Assembly (NCBI RefSeq): GCF_014652435.1
Contig: NZ_BMYU01000002.1
Span: forward strand, 186,001 to 250,000
Source of the DNA: Cognatundibacterium squillarum
GTDB taxonomy: Bacteria; Pseudomonadota; Gammaproteobacteria; Burkholderiales; Burkholderiaceae_D
Direction of reading: 5' to 3'
Length of the DNA: 64,000 nucleotides
The notes beneath the pieces are model-generated. The model did not search any database, was not told where the DNA came from, and saw nothing but the letters and a program-made list of their open reading frames with translations. Each line of letters opens with the position of its first letter. The stretch's first letter is position 1. Shown piece after piece: positions 36,185 to 45,212 of this stretch. A program made the translations under genes and the position numbers.

Positions 36185-36697
36185 TCAGGCGTGCCAGCCC
36201 TGCTCAGACAAGTTTTTTTCCATCCATACCGAGCTGATACGCTGTCCGTGTTTGATCGCATATTCGTCGAATACACCGATACGGCGAAAACCGAATTTTT
36301 CATGCAGCGCAACCGAAGCGTCATTCGGTAATGCGATTCCGACGACGGCGCGATGCAAATCCTGCCCGCGCAAAGCGTCAAACAAATGCTGATACAGTGC
36401 ACTGCCGACACCGCTGCGTGCAGCGTTCGCAGCGACATAAATGCTGGTTTCTATCGTATGGCGAAATGCCGGATGTGCGCGGTAAGCCTGACTGCTGCAG
36501 TAACCCGCAATTTCACCGTCAGCCACCGCAACATAACAGCGGTGCGGCCCCGTATTAAACTGCGTGAACCATTGCGCCATCTGGCGCAAACTCAGGTGTT
36601 GCTCATCAAAAGTTGCATATGAATGATCGATGTACCAGTTACGTAGTGCCATTAGTGCAGGTAAATCGTTTTGGTCAGCGGGGCGAATCAACATCAT
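36185..36697 (-). CDS. GNAT-family N-acetyltransferase (phosphinothricin acetyltransferase-like)
   Basis: A 170-residue acetyltransferase of the Pat/Bar-like branch of GNAT. The N-terminus MMLIRPADQNDLPALMALRNWYI is typical. The acetyl-CoA pyrophosphate loop is in IYVAANAARSGVGSALYQHLFDAL (ARSGVGSAL in place of RGxGxG), and GIALPNDASVALHEKFGFRRIGVF is the usual C-terminal core. It probably acetylates an amino group of a small amino-acid-like compound. The start is uncertain by one codon (ATG ATG at 36697 and 36694), and no clear ribosome binding site is seen. Confidence 0.88.
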   Translation of the reverse strand: MMLIRPADQNDLPALMALRNWYIDHSYATFDEQHLSLRQMAQWFTQFNTGPHRCYVAVADGEIAGYCSSQAYRAHPAFRHTIETSIYVAANAARSGVGSALYQHLFDALRGQDLHRAVVGIALPNDASVALHEKFGFRRIGVFDEYAIKHGQRISSVWMEKNLSEQGWHA

Positions 36698-36930
36698 CAG
36701 GAATGGAATAAAGGCATCAGAAACACCCGCAGTACAAAAAGCGGGCTCTATTGTGGTTGCGACCAAAAGATCGCGGCCGCCTATGATGCGCGCATTTGCT
36801 TGCATTTTGCTGACAACACAACGCTGCCTGAAACCATCCGTATCTGGTTTTATACCATCCCTCAAACGCAAAACAGCGCATGCCCCGAAGGACATACGCT
36901 GTCGCGTTGTACAAATTCAGATAAAGCGGA

Positions 36931-37674
36931 TCAGAATTCCTGCGCAGTCGGACGCAGAACGATTTCATTGATCGCGACATCCGCAGGTTGCTCAATCGCA
37001 TACGCAATTGCACGTGCCACGGAATCCGCAGGAATCGCTTGCTGGTAGAAGCCGATCACCGCCTCACGGCTGGCCTGATCGCCGGAACCGTATTTCAGTT
37101 CACTATCCACAGCACCCGGCTCGATGCTGGTGACACGTACTTTGCCGGCCATTTCCTGACGCAAACCATCTGAAATCGCACGCACGGCAAACTTGGTACC
37201 GGAATACACAGAACCACCCGGTGCGAACACTTTGATACCGGCAACGGAAGAAACATTGATCATGTGGCCACCACCCTGCTGTTCAAAGTGTGGCAATGCA
37301 GCGGCTACGCCGTACAGCACGCCTTTGATGTTAATGTCGATCATGCGATCCCATTCATCGGTACGCAGCTGGTTCATCGGTGCAATCGCCATCAGGCCGG
37401 CATTGTTGATCATCACATCGATACGGCCAAACTGATCGATCGCGGTTTGCACCAGTGCCTTAACTTCCGCTTTGCGGGTGACATCAACAGCAGCAAACAC
37501 CGCTTCGCCACCGGCGGCACGGATTTCTTCGGTAATGACTGCCAGTTTGTCGGTACGGCGCGCACCCAGTACCACTTTAGCGCCCAGTTTTGCCAGATGA
37601 CGTGCGGTACTTTCACCGATACCGCTGCTGGCACCGGTAATCACAACCACTTTGCCCTGAATACCTTGTTGCAT
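36931..37674 (-). CDS. SDR-family oxidoreductase
   Basis: A 247-residue classical short-chain dehydrogenase/reductase. It has the cofactor motif TGASSGIG (13-20), NNAG (90-93) and catalytic S143, Y157 and K161 (YSGTK). The arginines after the first strand (GARRTDK) favour NADP(H). It is close to the YdfG/clavaldehyde-dehydrogenase-like group that reduces hydroxy or keto acids; the exact substrate is unknown. AGGAG precedes the ATG at 37674. The divergent LysR gene probably controls it through the palindrome at 37774-37790. Confidence 0.92.
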   Translation of the reverse strand: MQQGIQGKVVVITGASSGIGESTARHLAKLGAKVVLGARRTDKLAVITEEIRAAGGEAVFAAVDVTRKAEVKALVQTAIDQFGRIDVMINNAGLMAIAPMNQLRTDEWDRMIDINIKGVLYGVAAALPHFEQQGGGHMINVSSVAGIKVFAPGGSVYSGTKFAVRAISDGLRQEMAGKVRVTSIEPGAVDSELKYGSGDQASREAVIGFYQQAIPADSVARAIAYAIEQPADVAINEIVLRPTAQEF

Positions 37675-37773
37675 GTTCTGCTCCTTTTGATGTTGGTATG
37701 CGGTGAGTTCCGCGATGTCAGGCATTATGGCGCGCAGCTTAAATCCAATAAATGACATAAAATTGATTTCAGT

Positions 37774-37790
37774 ATTCCGTTTTCTGGAAT
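37774..37790. promoter_or_regulatory. Candidate LysR box between SDR and LysR genes
   Basis: ATTCC and GGAAT arms around seven bases give an inverted repeat with T-N11-A spacing, in the intergenic region between divergent SDR and LysR genes. Binding is inferred from position and symmetry. Confidence 0.4.
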
Positions 37791-37897
37791 TATTGAATGA
37801 AGGCATGCGGAAATTACGAAGATGAATCTGGCGCGGCTCCCTGCCCTGCGCTCATCCGGCGTCATCCCGCATCAACCATCTGACATCAGGACAAAAC

Positions 37898-38821
37898 ATG
37901 CTGAACCGTCTGGAAATGCTGCGCATTTTTTGTGTGGCAGCAGAATGTAAGAATTTCAAAGAAGCGGCGGTGCGTCTGCACATGTCGCCGCAGGCGGTAA
38001 CACGGGCGATACAGGAACTGGAAGCCCTGTCCGGCGAAATGCTGTTTCACCGCAATACCCGCCAGACCCGCATCACCCATGTCGGCGCTGCGCTGGCGGT
38101 GCGTGCAAGGCAAAGCGTGGAAGGGGTTGATCAGTTGTTTCAGAGTTTTCAGGAGGATCAGCAAGAGCAGGTGCGCGGCACGGTGACGCTGACTGCTGCT
38201 GTCGCGCTGGGCGAGGATTACCTGATACCGGTACTGGCCGATATTCAGCAACGTTATCCGCTGTTGCAGACCGATGTGCGCTTATCAGATGCCACGGCAG
38301 ACACGGTCGACGAACAAATCGATATCGGTCTGCGGCTCGGCCATGTGCGGAATGCATCGATGATTGCACGCCGTGTTGCTCAGGCAGGCTTTGTGTTTGT
38401 CGGCACACCCGCACTGATTGCCCGCTGTGGTGCGCCGCAAACGCTGGAAGATCTGGACAAACTGCCAGTAACGGCAGTGATTGATCCGAACACCGGCCGC
38501 CCGTGGCCCTGGTTTCTGGCAGAGGGCCAGTTCTGGCATCCCCGTCAGCCAGCGATTCAGGTTACCGATACCCGCGCCGAATGCCGCGCCATGCTGCACG
38601 GCATGGGCTTTGGTCAGCTGATCGGCTTTATGGCCCACCCTTATCTGCAAAGTGGTCAGTTACAGCGCGTACTGCCGCAACTCGACCCGGCACCGTGGGA
38701 CTTGTACATCTACCGCCCGCAACGCGGCCCCGTACCGCCACGCATCCGCGTCGTCTATGACGCCTTGTGCACGGCTTTCAGCGATCCCGCCCGCTTCCCC
38801 GGCATGCCGGCCTGTATCTGA
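37898..38821 (+). CDS. LysR-family transcriptional regulator (divergent to SDR)
   Basis: A 307-residue LysR-type regulator. The helix-turn-helix lies at about 18-45 (NFKEAAVRLHMSPQAVTRAIQELEALSG), and the C-terminal two-lobed effector domain at about 90-295 is of the CrgA/YafC-like group. The start ATG at 37898 lies 223 bases from the divergent SDR gene, the likely target. In this group such pairs often respond to reactive carbonyl or quinone compounds, but nothing in the sequence proves the ligand. It is followed by a copy of the ATACCCCC element. Confidence 0.9.
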   Translation: MLNRLEMLRIFCVAAECKNFKEAAVRLHMSPQAVTRAIQELEALSGEMLFHRNTRQTRITHVGAALAVRARQSVEGVDQLFQSFQEDQQEQVRGTVTLTAAVALGEDYLIPVLADIQQRYPLLQTDVRLSDATADTVDEQIDIGLRLGHVRNASMIARRVAQAGFVFVGTPALIARCGAPQTLEDLDKLPVTAVIDPNTGRPWPWFLAEGQFWHPRQPAIQVTDTRAECRAMLHGMGFGQLIGFMAHPYLQSGQLQRVLPQLDPAPWDLYIYRPQRGPVPPRIRVVYDALCTAFSDPARFPGMPACI

Positions 38822-38898
38822 ACAGTGGCTCCGTTCTGGCTGAAAGGTGCACAGCAGGATGCCTGAACAGTACAAAACAGCCATTTTCAGGCCTCAAA

Positions 38899-38976
38899 AT
38901 ACCCCCAGGGGTATCTGAAAACGCCCTTATTTCATGCCGACGACCAGCCGGTTTTGATGAAAAACGGGGGGAGTAT
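38899..38976 (+). repeat. ATACCCCC/GGGGG element, copy 1
   Basis: A 78-base element starting with the palindrome ATACCCCCAGGGGTAT and ending in GGGGGGAGTAT, with CCAGCCGGTTTTGATGAAAA inside. It shares its ends, the CAGCCGGTTTT core and its orientation with the element at 40116. It lies 3' of both neighbouring genes. Confidence 0.65.
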
Positions 38977-39067
38977 ATGTCTTTGCGGCGCTGGAAGACC
39001 TTCGCGGCGCTCCCGCGACACGCTGTCGGTCAGCAATTTATGCCATGCTGTCATGCAGTTTTCTGCA

Positions 39068-39093
39068 TAAAAAAGCCGGCTGAATGCCGGCTT
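39068..39093 (-). terminator. Rho-independent terminator of the membrane protein gene
   Basis: On the reverse strand AAGCCGGC and GCCGGCTT surround ATTCA and are followed by TTTTATG. It lies 33 bases after the stop codon of the leftward gene. Confidence 0.8.
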
Positions 39094-39125
39094 AAACTGA
39101 CTGTGTTACAGCACAGTCCATGCGT

Positions 39126-40001
39126 TCAGTGTGCGACAGGCGCGTCCGGCTGATCTGCCTGCACCGGTGGTACCGGACCGGATGGAAAACAAGCTCCCAG
39201 AGCCACAACCATCGCCAGTCCCAGCCACGGGCCTGCACCGTAACCAAGCATAGGCACCGGAGTGATGCCGCTCAGGGAGATCAGCATCAGAGAGAAATAA
39301 TAAAGTGCGATACCGCGCAGGTGCTGGCCCGGCACACGCCAGATCGCTATCAGCATTGCTACTGCCGCGCCGGTGATGCCCAGACCAGATAACACCGAAT
39401 GGCGGAAACCAAGCGCGAATACTTCTTCCACATGCGGTACAGGTGATAATAAATCCGGTTTTGCGGCGGCAATGCCGGCGGTCAGAACCGACATCATCAC
39501 CAGTGCCGCCAGCCTGACCTTGGATAAACCCTGCTGCCAGCTGATCCAGATCGCGGCCACTGCAAACGCCAGTACCTGCGCCAGATCCGGTTGCAGCGAC
39601 AGAATAATCAGCGCACCGCCCAGCGTCAGCGCAAACTGTTTTTCTTTCTGACTCTGAAACGCCAGACCATGCTGCACGGTCAGCAAGATCAGTGGCAACA
39701 GCACAGGTGCGAGATACAAGCGTACCGGTCCCGCCATCAGCCAGCGTGCCGGTGTCTGTACATGCATCAGCAAAGGCGCAGCCAGTAAGGCGGTTGCCGC
39801 TACGGCCACAGGCAGCGCAAGACGGCTCAGTGCGGCACGCTGTCTGGCGGCAGTCAGAGCTGCCAGCACACAAATCAGTACGGCAACTCCCTGTGTCATC
39901 CATACGAGAGAACTGACTTCAGCAATTTTCAGAACGAAAGCGCTGCCAAACGCGGCATAGCCAACCGGCCGCAGTAAATCTTTGCGCGTGAACGAATGCA
40001 T
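39126..40001 (-). CDS. Uncharacterised polytopic membrane protein
   Basis: A 291-residue protein with about nine hydrophobic helices covering nearly its full length and short loops, ending in a Pro-rich hydrophilic tail (SGPVPPVQADQPDAPVAH). The ATG at 40001 has AGGA upstream; the frame remains open to 40085 but the extra residues are atypical. I recognise no family. The layout (pairs of helices, a 'LQPDLAQVLAFAVAAIWISWQQ' segment near the middle) is somewhat like FtsW/RodA/SpoVE-type proteins at that one motif, but it is too short to claim membership. It is flanked on both sides by copies of the same ATACCCCC element. Confidence 0.75.
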   Translation of the reverse strand: MHSFTRKDLLRPVGYAAFGSAFVLKIAEVSSLVWMTQGVAVLICVLAALTAARQRAALSRLALPVAVAATALLAAPLLMHVQTPARWLMAGPVRLYLAPVLLPLILLTVQHGLAFQSQKEKQFALTLGGALIILSLQPDLAQVLAFAVAAIWISWQQGLSKVRLAALVMMSVLTAGIAAAKPDLLSPVPHVEEVFALGFRHSVLSGLGITGAAVAMLIAIWRVPGQHLRGIALYYFSLMLISLSGITPVPMLGYGAGPWLGLAMVVALGACFPSGPVPPVQADQPDAPVAH

Positions 40002-40115
40002 GGGATTCCTGAAAAATATATAACGATGACAACAATACAGCATACGGCCAGTGAAATGCGGGCTACTGCACACTTCACGCAACACCAGTTTTTATCGATT
40101 TGTTGAAGGTCAATA

Positions 40116-40192
40116 ATACCCCCGTGGGTATCTGTGGGAAGCCAGATTTTATAACGGCATTCAGCCGGTTTTACTGAAAAGACGGGGGGTAT
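40116..40192 (+). repeat. ATACCCCC/GGGGG element, copy 2
   Basis: A 77-base element starting ATACCCCCGTGGGTAT and ending CGGGGGGTAT, with CAGCCGGTTTTACTGAAAA inside. It has the same orientation as the copy at 38899. It lies upstream of the membrane protein gene and of the divergent solute-binding protein gene. Confidence 0.65.
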
Positions 40193-40395
40193 GTACAAAA
40201 CGGGTTTATCCGCCCGTCCGGCACACCGGTTTCGTGACCAATCCACTTTGTCAGAAAGGCATAAAAAAAGGTCAAATGATGTAAAACATATCGGTGAACC
40301 GCAGACTTTCTTATATCCTGAACATGATTCTATGAAATCCTGTTTTTGTCGAATTTCTGCAATTAAATCTCTTTCTCAGTTCACCGGAATTCCGT

Positions 40396-41178
40396 ATGCG
40401 ACGTAACTTACTGGCGCTCATGATGTTACTGGCGTGTTTACCCGCCAGCGCTGGTTCAACTGAATTCCGGGAAAAACTGCAGTTGACGCTGACCGCACAG
40501 TACTATCCGCCCTATATCGACAGTGCAGCACCGGACGCGCCGCTGACACAAATCGTGACCAGTGCATTCAGGCTGGCAAATGTCGAAGTGACGCTGGCGG
40601 AAGTGCCGAATAACCGCGCTATCAGCGGCGTGATGCAGGGCTTGTATGAGGGCAGTTATGGCTGGGGTCATACAGCAGAACGCGCAGAAAAACTGCTGTA
40701 CTCCGCCAGGCCGATTTTTGATTTGCGGGTGGTATTTTTTCACCGTAATGGCGAAGAATTCCCGTGGGAACGGCTGAACGATTTACGCAGCAAAACTATT
40801 GGCGTCGTGCAGGGCAATTTCTATTCGCCGGAATTCAGCAGTCTGCAGGCACATGGTATTTTGAAAACCGATGTCGGCCCGAGCGACATTTCCAGTTTCC
40901 GCAAGCTGCTCAATGGCCGGATCGATCTGGTACCGGTCGATGCCGGTACCGGCCAGCGTATACTGCAAAAGCACTTTACCGCTGCAGAGCGCAACCGCAT
41001 CATTATGCAAAATAAAGCCATCGCGGTAGTGCCAGTGTACGTGGTAATCAATAAAAAACTGCCGCGCGCAGCAGAACTGATCAAACGCTTCGATGCCGGT
41101 TTTCAGCAACTCAGTGAATCGGGACAACTGACAAAAATACTGGAAGCGTCGAAAGTAAATGTGCCGGCAGGGCGTTAA
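40396..41178 (+). CDS. Periplasmic solute-binding protein, family 3 (SBP_bac_3-like)
   Basis: A 260-residue protein with a signal peptide (LLALMMLLACLPASAGS, cut near residue 20). It has the two-lobed layout of amino-acid-type binding proteins: YYPPYIDSAAPDAPLTQIVTSAFRLANVEVTLAEVP near the N-terminus, and LRSKTIGVVQGNFYSPEF and LLNGRIDLVPVDAGTG in the second lobe. No transporter permease or ATPase lies nearby, so it may serve a transporter elsewhere, or be an orphan sensor partner as is common for this family in betaproteobacteria. The ligand is unknown. Confidence 0.85.
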   Translation: MRRNLLALMMLLACLPASAGSTEFREKLQLTLTAQYYPPYIDSAAPDAPLTQIVTSAFRLANVEVTLAEVPNNRAISGVMQGLYEGSYGWGHTAERAEKLLYSARPIFDLRVVFFHRNGEEFPWERLNDLRSKTIGVVQGNFYSPEFSSLQAHGILKTDVGPSDISSFRKLLNGRIDLVPVDAGTGQRILQKHFTAAERNRIIMQNKAIAVVPVYVVINKKLPRAAELIKRFDAGFQQLSESGQLTKILEASKVNVPAGR

Positions 41179-41201
41179 ACATTAACCGCCCTGCCCGGCT
41201 C

Positions 41202-41789
41202 TTACTGTATGTGCTGAATGGCGTCCAGCGCGGCGCGGTAATCGTCATCCGGCGCTGTTTCTGAGACGGCACTCACGGAAAAAATGGCCTTAGGATGGTC
41301 TATTGCAAAACTGGCGACGCTGGCATGGCGGCGGTTTTTCAGCACAGAAAACACCTTCTCGCCCGGATTGGCCGAGGTAAATGCCACATAGCATCCGTTA
41401 ACTTTTCCCGCAGAAAAAGGCACCGGCGTCACTGTTTTCTCCAGCGATTTCGCAACATATTGCTTACCGCTTTCCGCCATTGATTCGCACAATTGCGTTT
41501 GAGAAACAGTTTTATCTTCCAGTTTGGGGAGCGGTGTGACGGCGATCACCATACCGTTTTTCACGGCACGGATTTCCCGCAAGCCAGCCATTTCCGGAAT
41601 CGGCAAGGTCGGATAGCTGTAAAAGCGCCATCCATCCGGCAACCTGATTGTCGCACCACGCCCCAGATCAAAGACTGGTCCCTGCAATTCTGTACAACCA
41701 CGCGCTGTATCGCAGGTGTATGCAGGTTCGGCAGCGGCTGCGGACAGACTGAACAAAGCAAGGAATACCGGAATGATTTTTTTCTTCAT
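41202..41789 (-). CDS. Uncharacterised exported protein
   Basis: A 195-residue protein with a signal peptide (MKKKIIPVFLALFSLSAAAAEP, cut after SAAAA). The mature part has four cysteines in two close pairs (C26/C32 in CDTARGC, and one each in QLCESMA and VNGCYVAF), suggesting disulfides in the periplasm. It looks like a small mixed alpha/beta domain with a 'IRLPDGWRFYSY' strand. No family is recognised. It is convergent with the solute-binding protein gene. Confidence 0.7.
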   Translation of the reverse strand: MKKKIIPVFLALFSLSAAAAEPAYTCDTARGCTELQGPVFDLGRGATIRLPDGWRFYSYPTLPIPEMAGLREIRAVKNGMVIAVTPLPKLEDKTVSQTQLCESMAESGKQYVAKSLEKTVTPVPFSAGKVNGCYVAFTSANPGEKVFSVLKNRRHASVASFAIDHPKAIFSVSAVSETAPDDDYRAALDAIQHIQ

Positions 41790-41974
41790 AGTGAATACCA
41801 GATAAGCAGATCTGAAACCACTACAACGAAAAGAAGTGGTCAGACTTTGCTGCACAGAAATAAAAAAATCATTTTTGCATAAATTGCAGCGCGATTCCGG
41901 TGAAATGGCAGCATAAGGCAATCTGACATGGCTAAAAACAACACAGCATCAATTGTCTGCTGAAAGCGCAGTGA

Positions 41975-42346
41975 TTATCCGGCTTCCAGATCCAGATAAT
42001 TTTCCGGCAAAAACCGTGGCGTGCAGATCGCGTAAAACAGCAGATCATCGCTGCCGGTATTGCGGATTCTCTGCCGGCATCCGGCCGGAATCAGAATCAC
42101 ATCATGCGGGCCGACAGCACGCGGCGCTTCGTCTCCGATTTCTGCCACGCCCTGCCCCGATAAAATCACATAGCGCTCTGCCGTATTGTGCAGGCTGTGC
42201 CAGCGCGTGGTGACGCCAGGTGCGACTCTGGCCAGCGCCACGGACATGGCTTCGTCCGCCGGAGAATTTGAAAGTTCGGTGATGTAGCAAAGCTCATCCG
42301 TAAAGAATTCGCTCGCTGGCTGATAAGGGAGGAAGGCGGGTTTCAT
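41975..42346 (-). CDS. Small cupin-domain protein
   Basis: A 123-residue single cupin. Motif 1 is TTRWHSLHNTAERYVILSGQGVAEIG (about residues 46-71, with His/His/Glu ligands) and motif 2 is GPHDVILIPAGCRQRIRNTG. It begins MKPAFLPYQPASEFFTDELCYITE, a pattern common among small stand-alone cupins that bind an unknown small molecule. GGAGGAAGG lies close upstream of the ATG. A dispersed repeat separates it from the divergent TonB receptor gene. Confidence 0.88.
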   Translation of the reverse strand: MKPAFLPYQPASEFFTDELCYITELSNSPADEAMSVALARVAPGVTTRWHSLHNTAERYVILSGQGVAEIGDEAPRAVGPHDVILIPAGCRQRIRNTGSDDLLFYAICTPRFLPENYLDLEAG

Positions 42347-42435
42347 TGCATATCACAGCTACTGTTTCCGGGAAGCTGCACCATACAATACCTGCGGCCA
42401 GATAGCGAATCCACAGTTTGCGGTCATTTTCAGGT

Positions 42436-42523
42436 CAAATGCGGTGTTCAGCATAGCGATCCGGCGGTCGTCGGCAGAAAGTCCGGGCCTTCAGAATTCC
42501 CTGATGCGGATAACGGCATAATC
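42436..42523 (+). repeat. Dispersed intergenic repeat, copy E
   Basis: A well-conserved copy starting CAAATGCGGTGTTCAGCATAG, with GTCGTCGGCAGAAAGTCCGG and the end CTGATGCGGATAACGGCATA. It lies between the divergent cupin and TonB receptor genes. Confidence 0.85.
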
Positions 42524-42648
42524 CTTTCAGACTTAAGCTCACTTTTTTACTGTAAAAAAAAGATAACCGGCGCTGCACAGAACTGGTAATTCGCAACTCA
42601 GCATCTACACTGCACCTAACAAAAAATATTGCGGAAACGGAGGCTGGT

Positions 42649-44928
42649 ATGGCTGCTCTGCAACAATGGCGTGCCGGCCGCAACGGCACTTTGTTACTTC
42701 TGATTGCCGGACCAGTCTTTGCACAGACAGTACCTCCGGAAACCACTGCCGCAGAAAACACCGTCGTCATTTCCGCGCAAAAGCGGGAAGAAGCCATACA
42801 ACGCAGCGCCATCAGTGTCACGGCAATCACCGCTGAACAATTGCAGAACAGCGGCGTGCAAACCGTATCGGATGTCGCGCGGCTGGTACCGGGTCTGAAC
42901 GTGGTCACTTCCGGCCCCGGACAAAATATTCTGATTATGCGCGGTATTGCATCCAGCGCCGGCAGTGCGGGCACCGTCGGTTATTACCTGGACAATACGC
43001 CGGTAGCTGCCTCCAGCAATGCCTCGCTGCTGTCGCTGCGCGGTGTATTAGATCCGGCCATGCTGGATATCCTGCGCGTCGAAGTCTTACGCGGTCCGCA
43101 GGGAAGTTTGTATGGTTCCAGTTCTATGGGCGGAACCGTACGCTATATCAGTAAAATGCCGGATCCGAACCGCTACGAATGGGATCTGCGCCAGCAATTG
43201 AGCCACACGCAGGACGGCGGCTGGAACATGCAAACCAGCGCAGCTGCGAATCTACCACTGATTGAGAATACGCTGGCAGCACGCATTGCCGTGTTTTACC
43301 GCTGGCAGGATGGCTTTATTCAGCGGGTTGGGATCAACCCGAAAAATCTGCTGGCTCTGCCCGACAACATGCAGAGTGATAAACCGAATACCGAAAAAAC
43401 CACCGGTATCAAAACCACCCTGCGCTGGTGGCTGCCGGATGGCCTGAGTATCACCGCCAGTGCCCTGCAGCAACGTACTGTGCTCGGCGCACCGTTTCAG
43501 GTAGATGCACCACCGGGCAGTATCAGCAATCTGGTACAAACCCGGCTGGTCCCTGAACCCGGCACCCAGGTTTCTGCGCTGGCCGCCATTGATATTCGTA
43601 AACAGTTTGAACAATTTGAATTATTGTCGTCCACGTCGTATTACTACCGCAGTGTGACCATTGATGAAGATGCCTCGCGGGTCATCAATGCTTTCTTCTC
43701 GCCGCCGCAAACCCGCATTTATCCGGTCGTCATGATCGGCAACTACACCAACCGCGAATTCACGCAGGAATTGCGCTTCACCAGCGACTGGAAAGGCCCG
43801 TGGCAGTTTGTCGGCGGTGCGTATTATCATCATGTAAATGCGCCGCTGGCGTCGCAAATTCCGGTCACCGATGGCTATAACACAGCGTTTGGTACCAGTT
43901 ATCAGAGTTTCTTCAAGGGTGCGCGCCTTGCCACCACCGCCGAAACCGCACTGTTCGGTGAAGCCAGCTATCAGTTCAGTCCTAACTGGAGCGCACGACT
44001 GGGCTTGCGCGCTTTCCGCATTCATCAGAGTTTTGCGCAACAGGTGGATGGCGAATTTGTCGGCGGCAAACCTTCGGGCGTCACCGGTGATGCCGCCGAT
44101 CATGGTATCAATCCCAAGCTGAATCTGAGCTGGCAGGCAACGCCGGATCAGCTCTGGTTTGTTACCGCATCAAAAGGTTACCGCGCTGGCGGGCCGAATA
44201 ATCCGGCACCGGAAGCCACCTGCGGCCAGGAAGTACGCAATTTAAATCTTAACAGCGATGCCTTAAGAAAATTTTCACCGGACAGTGTCTGGAATTATGA
44301 GATAGGCAGTAAAACCAGCTGGGATCAGCGAAGAATCACACTGAATGCCACTGCCTATCAGATGAACTGGCAGGATATTCAGCAACAAATCGTGCTGCAG
44401 TGTGGCTTTAACCTGACTGCCAACTTCGGCTCCGCCACCAGCCGCGGGCTGGAACTGGAGCTGGCGTACCGCCCTTCTCCGCAATGGCAATGGAATCTGA
44501 CACTGAATCACACCCGCGCCCGTCTGAATAACGATGTGCCCGGCACCCCGGCAAAGCGTGGCGATCGTTTACCGGATGTGCCGGAGTGGACAATGGCATT
44601 CGGTGCTGAATACCGCGGTTTCAGCCTGTGGCAACGCCCCGCTTTCATACGATTTGATCACAGCTATACCGGTTCCGCCGCATTTTTGTACGACCGCAAC
44701 AGCCCGTTTTATCAGCGCGGCAGCTATCATTTATCCCGCCTGATGCTGGGCTTACAGGAGCCGGATAAAACCACTGGCTGGAGCGCACAAATGTTTATTG
44801 ACAATCTTTTCAATAGCCGCGGCGCGACAGGATTACCGGTTGCAATTTCTGCTGATCTGCCGGACACACGTCGAATTGCGGTGCTGCGTCCGCGCACCGT
44901 GGGACTCAGCCTGCACTGGCGCTATTAG
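42649..44928 (+). CDS. TonB-dependent outer-membrane receptor
   Basis: A 759-residue receptor. A signal peptide (LLLLIAGPVFAQ, cut near residue 26) leads into a plug domain (about 40-165: ISVTAITAEQLQNSGVQTVSDVARLVPGLNVV, ILRVEVLRGPQGSLYGSSSMGGTVRYIS) and a 22-strand-type barrel ending in a terminal aromatic residue (GLSLHWRY). A TonB box is possible at NTVVISA. The style is that of the large Sphingomonad/Caulobacter-like receptor group, which takes up diverse ligands such as oligosaccharides or steroids. No Fur box is visible upstream, so iron is not indicated. GGAGG precedes the ATG. The MacAB-like exporter follows. Confidence 0.92.
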   Translation: MAALQQWRAGRNGTLLLLIAGPVFAQTVPPETTAAENTVVISAQKREEAIQRSAISVTAITAEQLQNSGVQTVSDVARLVPGLNVVTSGPGQNILIMRGIASSAGSAGTVGYYLDNTPVAASSNASLLSLRGVLDPAMLDILRVEVLRGPQGSLYGSSSMGGTVRYISKMPDPNRYEWDLRQQLSHTQDGGWNMQTSAAANLPLIENTLAARIAVFYRWQDGFIQRVGINPKNLLALPDNMQSDKPNTEKTTGIKTTLRWWLPDGLSITASALQQRTVLGAPFQVDAPPGSISNLVQTRLVPEPGTQVSALAAIDIRKQFEQFELLSSTSYYYRSVTIDEDASRVINAFFSPPQTRIYPVVMIGNYTNREFTQELRFTSDWKGPWQFVGGAYYHHVNAPLASQIPVTDGYNTAFGTSYQSFFKGARLATTAETALFGEASYQFSPNWSARLGLRAFRIHQSFAQQVDGEFVGGKPSGVTGDAADHGINPKLNLSWQATPDQLWFVTASKGYRAGGPNNPAPEATCGQEVRNLNLNSDALRKFSPDSVWNYEIGSKTSWDQRRITLNATAYQMNWQDIQQQIVLQCGFNLTANFGSATSRGLELELAYRPSPQWQWNLTLNHTRARLNNDVPGTPAKRGDRLPDVPEWTMAFGAEYRGFSLWQRPAFIRFDHSYTGSAAFLYDRNSPFYQRGSYHLSRLMLGLQEPDKTTGWSAQMFIDNLFNSRGATGLPVAISADLPDTRRIAVLRPRTVGLSLHWRY

Positions 44929-44944
44929 ATTTCTCCGCCGTATT

Positions 44945-44975
44945 CCGTATGCAGAGACTTCGCGTCTGAATACGG
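44945..44975 (+). terminator. Possible hairpin after the TonB receptor gene
   Basis: Arms CCGTAT and ATACGG, with an inner CAGA/TCTG pairing, lie 16 bases after the stop codon. No T tract follows. The rest of the 284-base spacer to 45212 shows no gene. Confidence 0.35.
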
Positions 44976-45212
44976 CCGCATCCTGACGCTATGAACCTCG
45001 CCACGGATATGTCCTGATCCTGACTTGCCCGGGATTCACATCAATCAGGCAAGACCTGTTTTCCTGAATCAGGGTTATTTCGTTGCGCTTAAGCAACCCA
45101 AGAGCGGCGCACTGACATTGCAAAATTGGAATTTAATTTCCTCTATGCTATTTTGTTGTGCCGTTTTTAATTAAAAATTGTCTTTTCCGGTACACAGTCC
45201 GCACAATACCGC

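Noticed and set aside
38899-38976. Reading ATACCCCC copy 1 as a metal-responsive CsoR operator
   Set aside because: It lies 3' of both flanking genes, so it cannot control a promoter there; a paired element is the simpler view.
39126-40001. Calling the orphan membrane protein an FtsW/RodA-type glycosyltransferase
   Set aside because: Only one short motif is reminiscent; length and the rest of the sequence do not fit.
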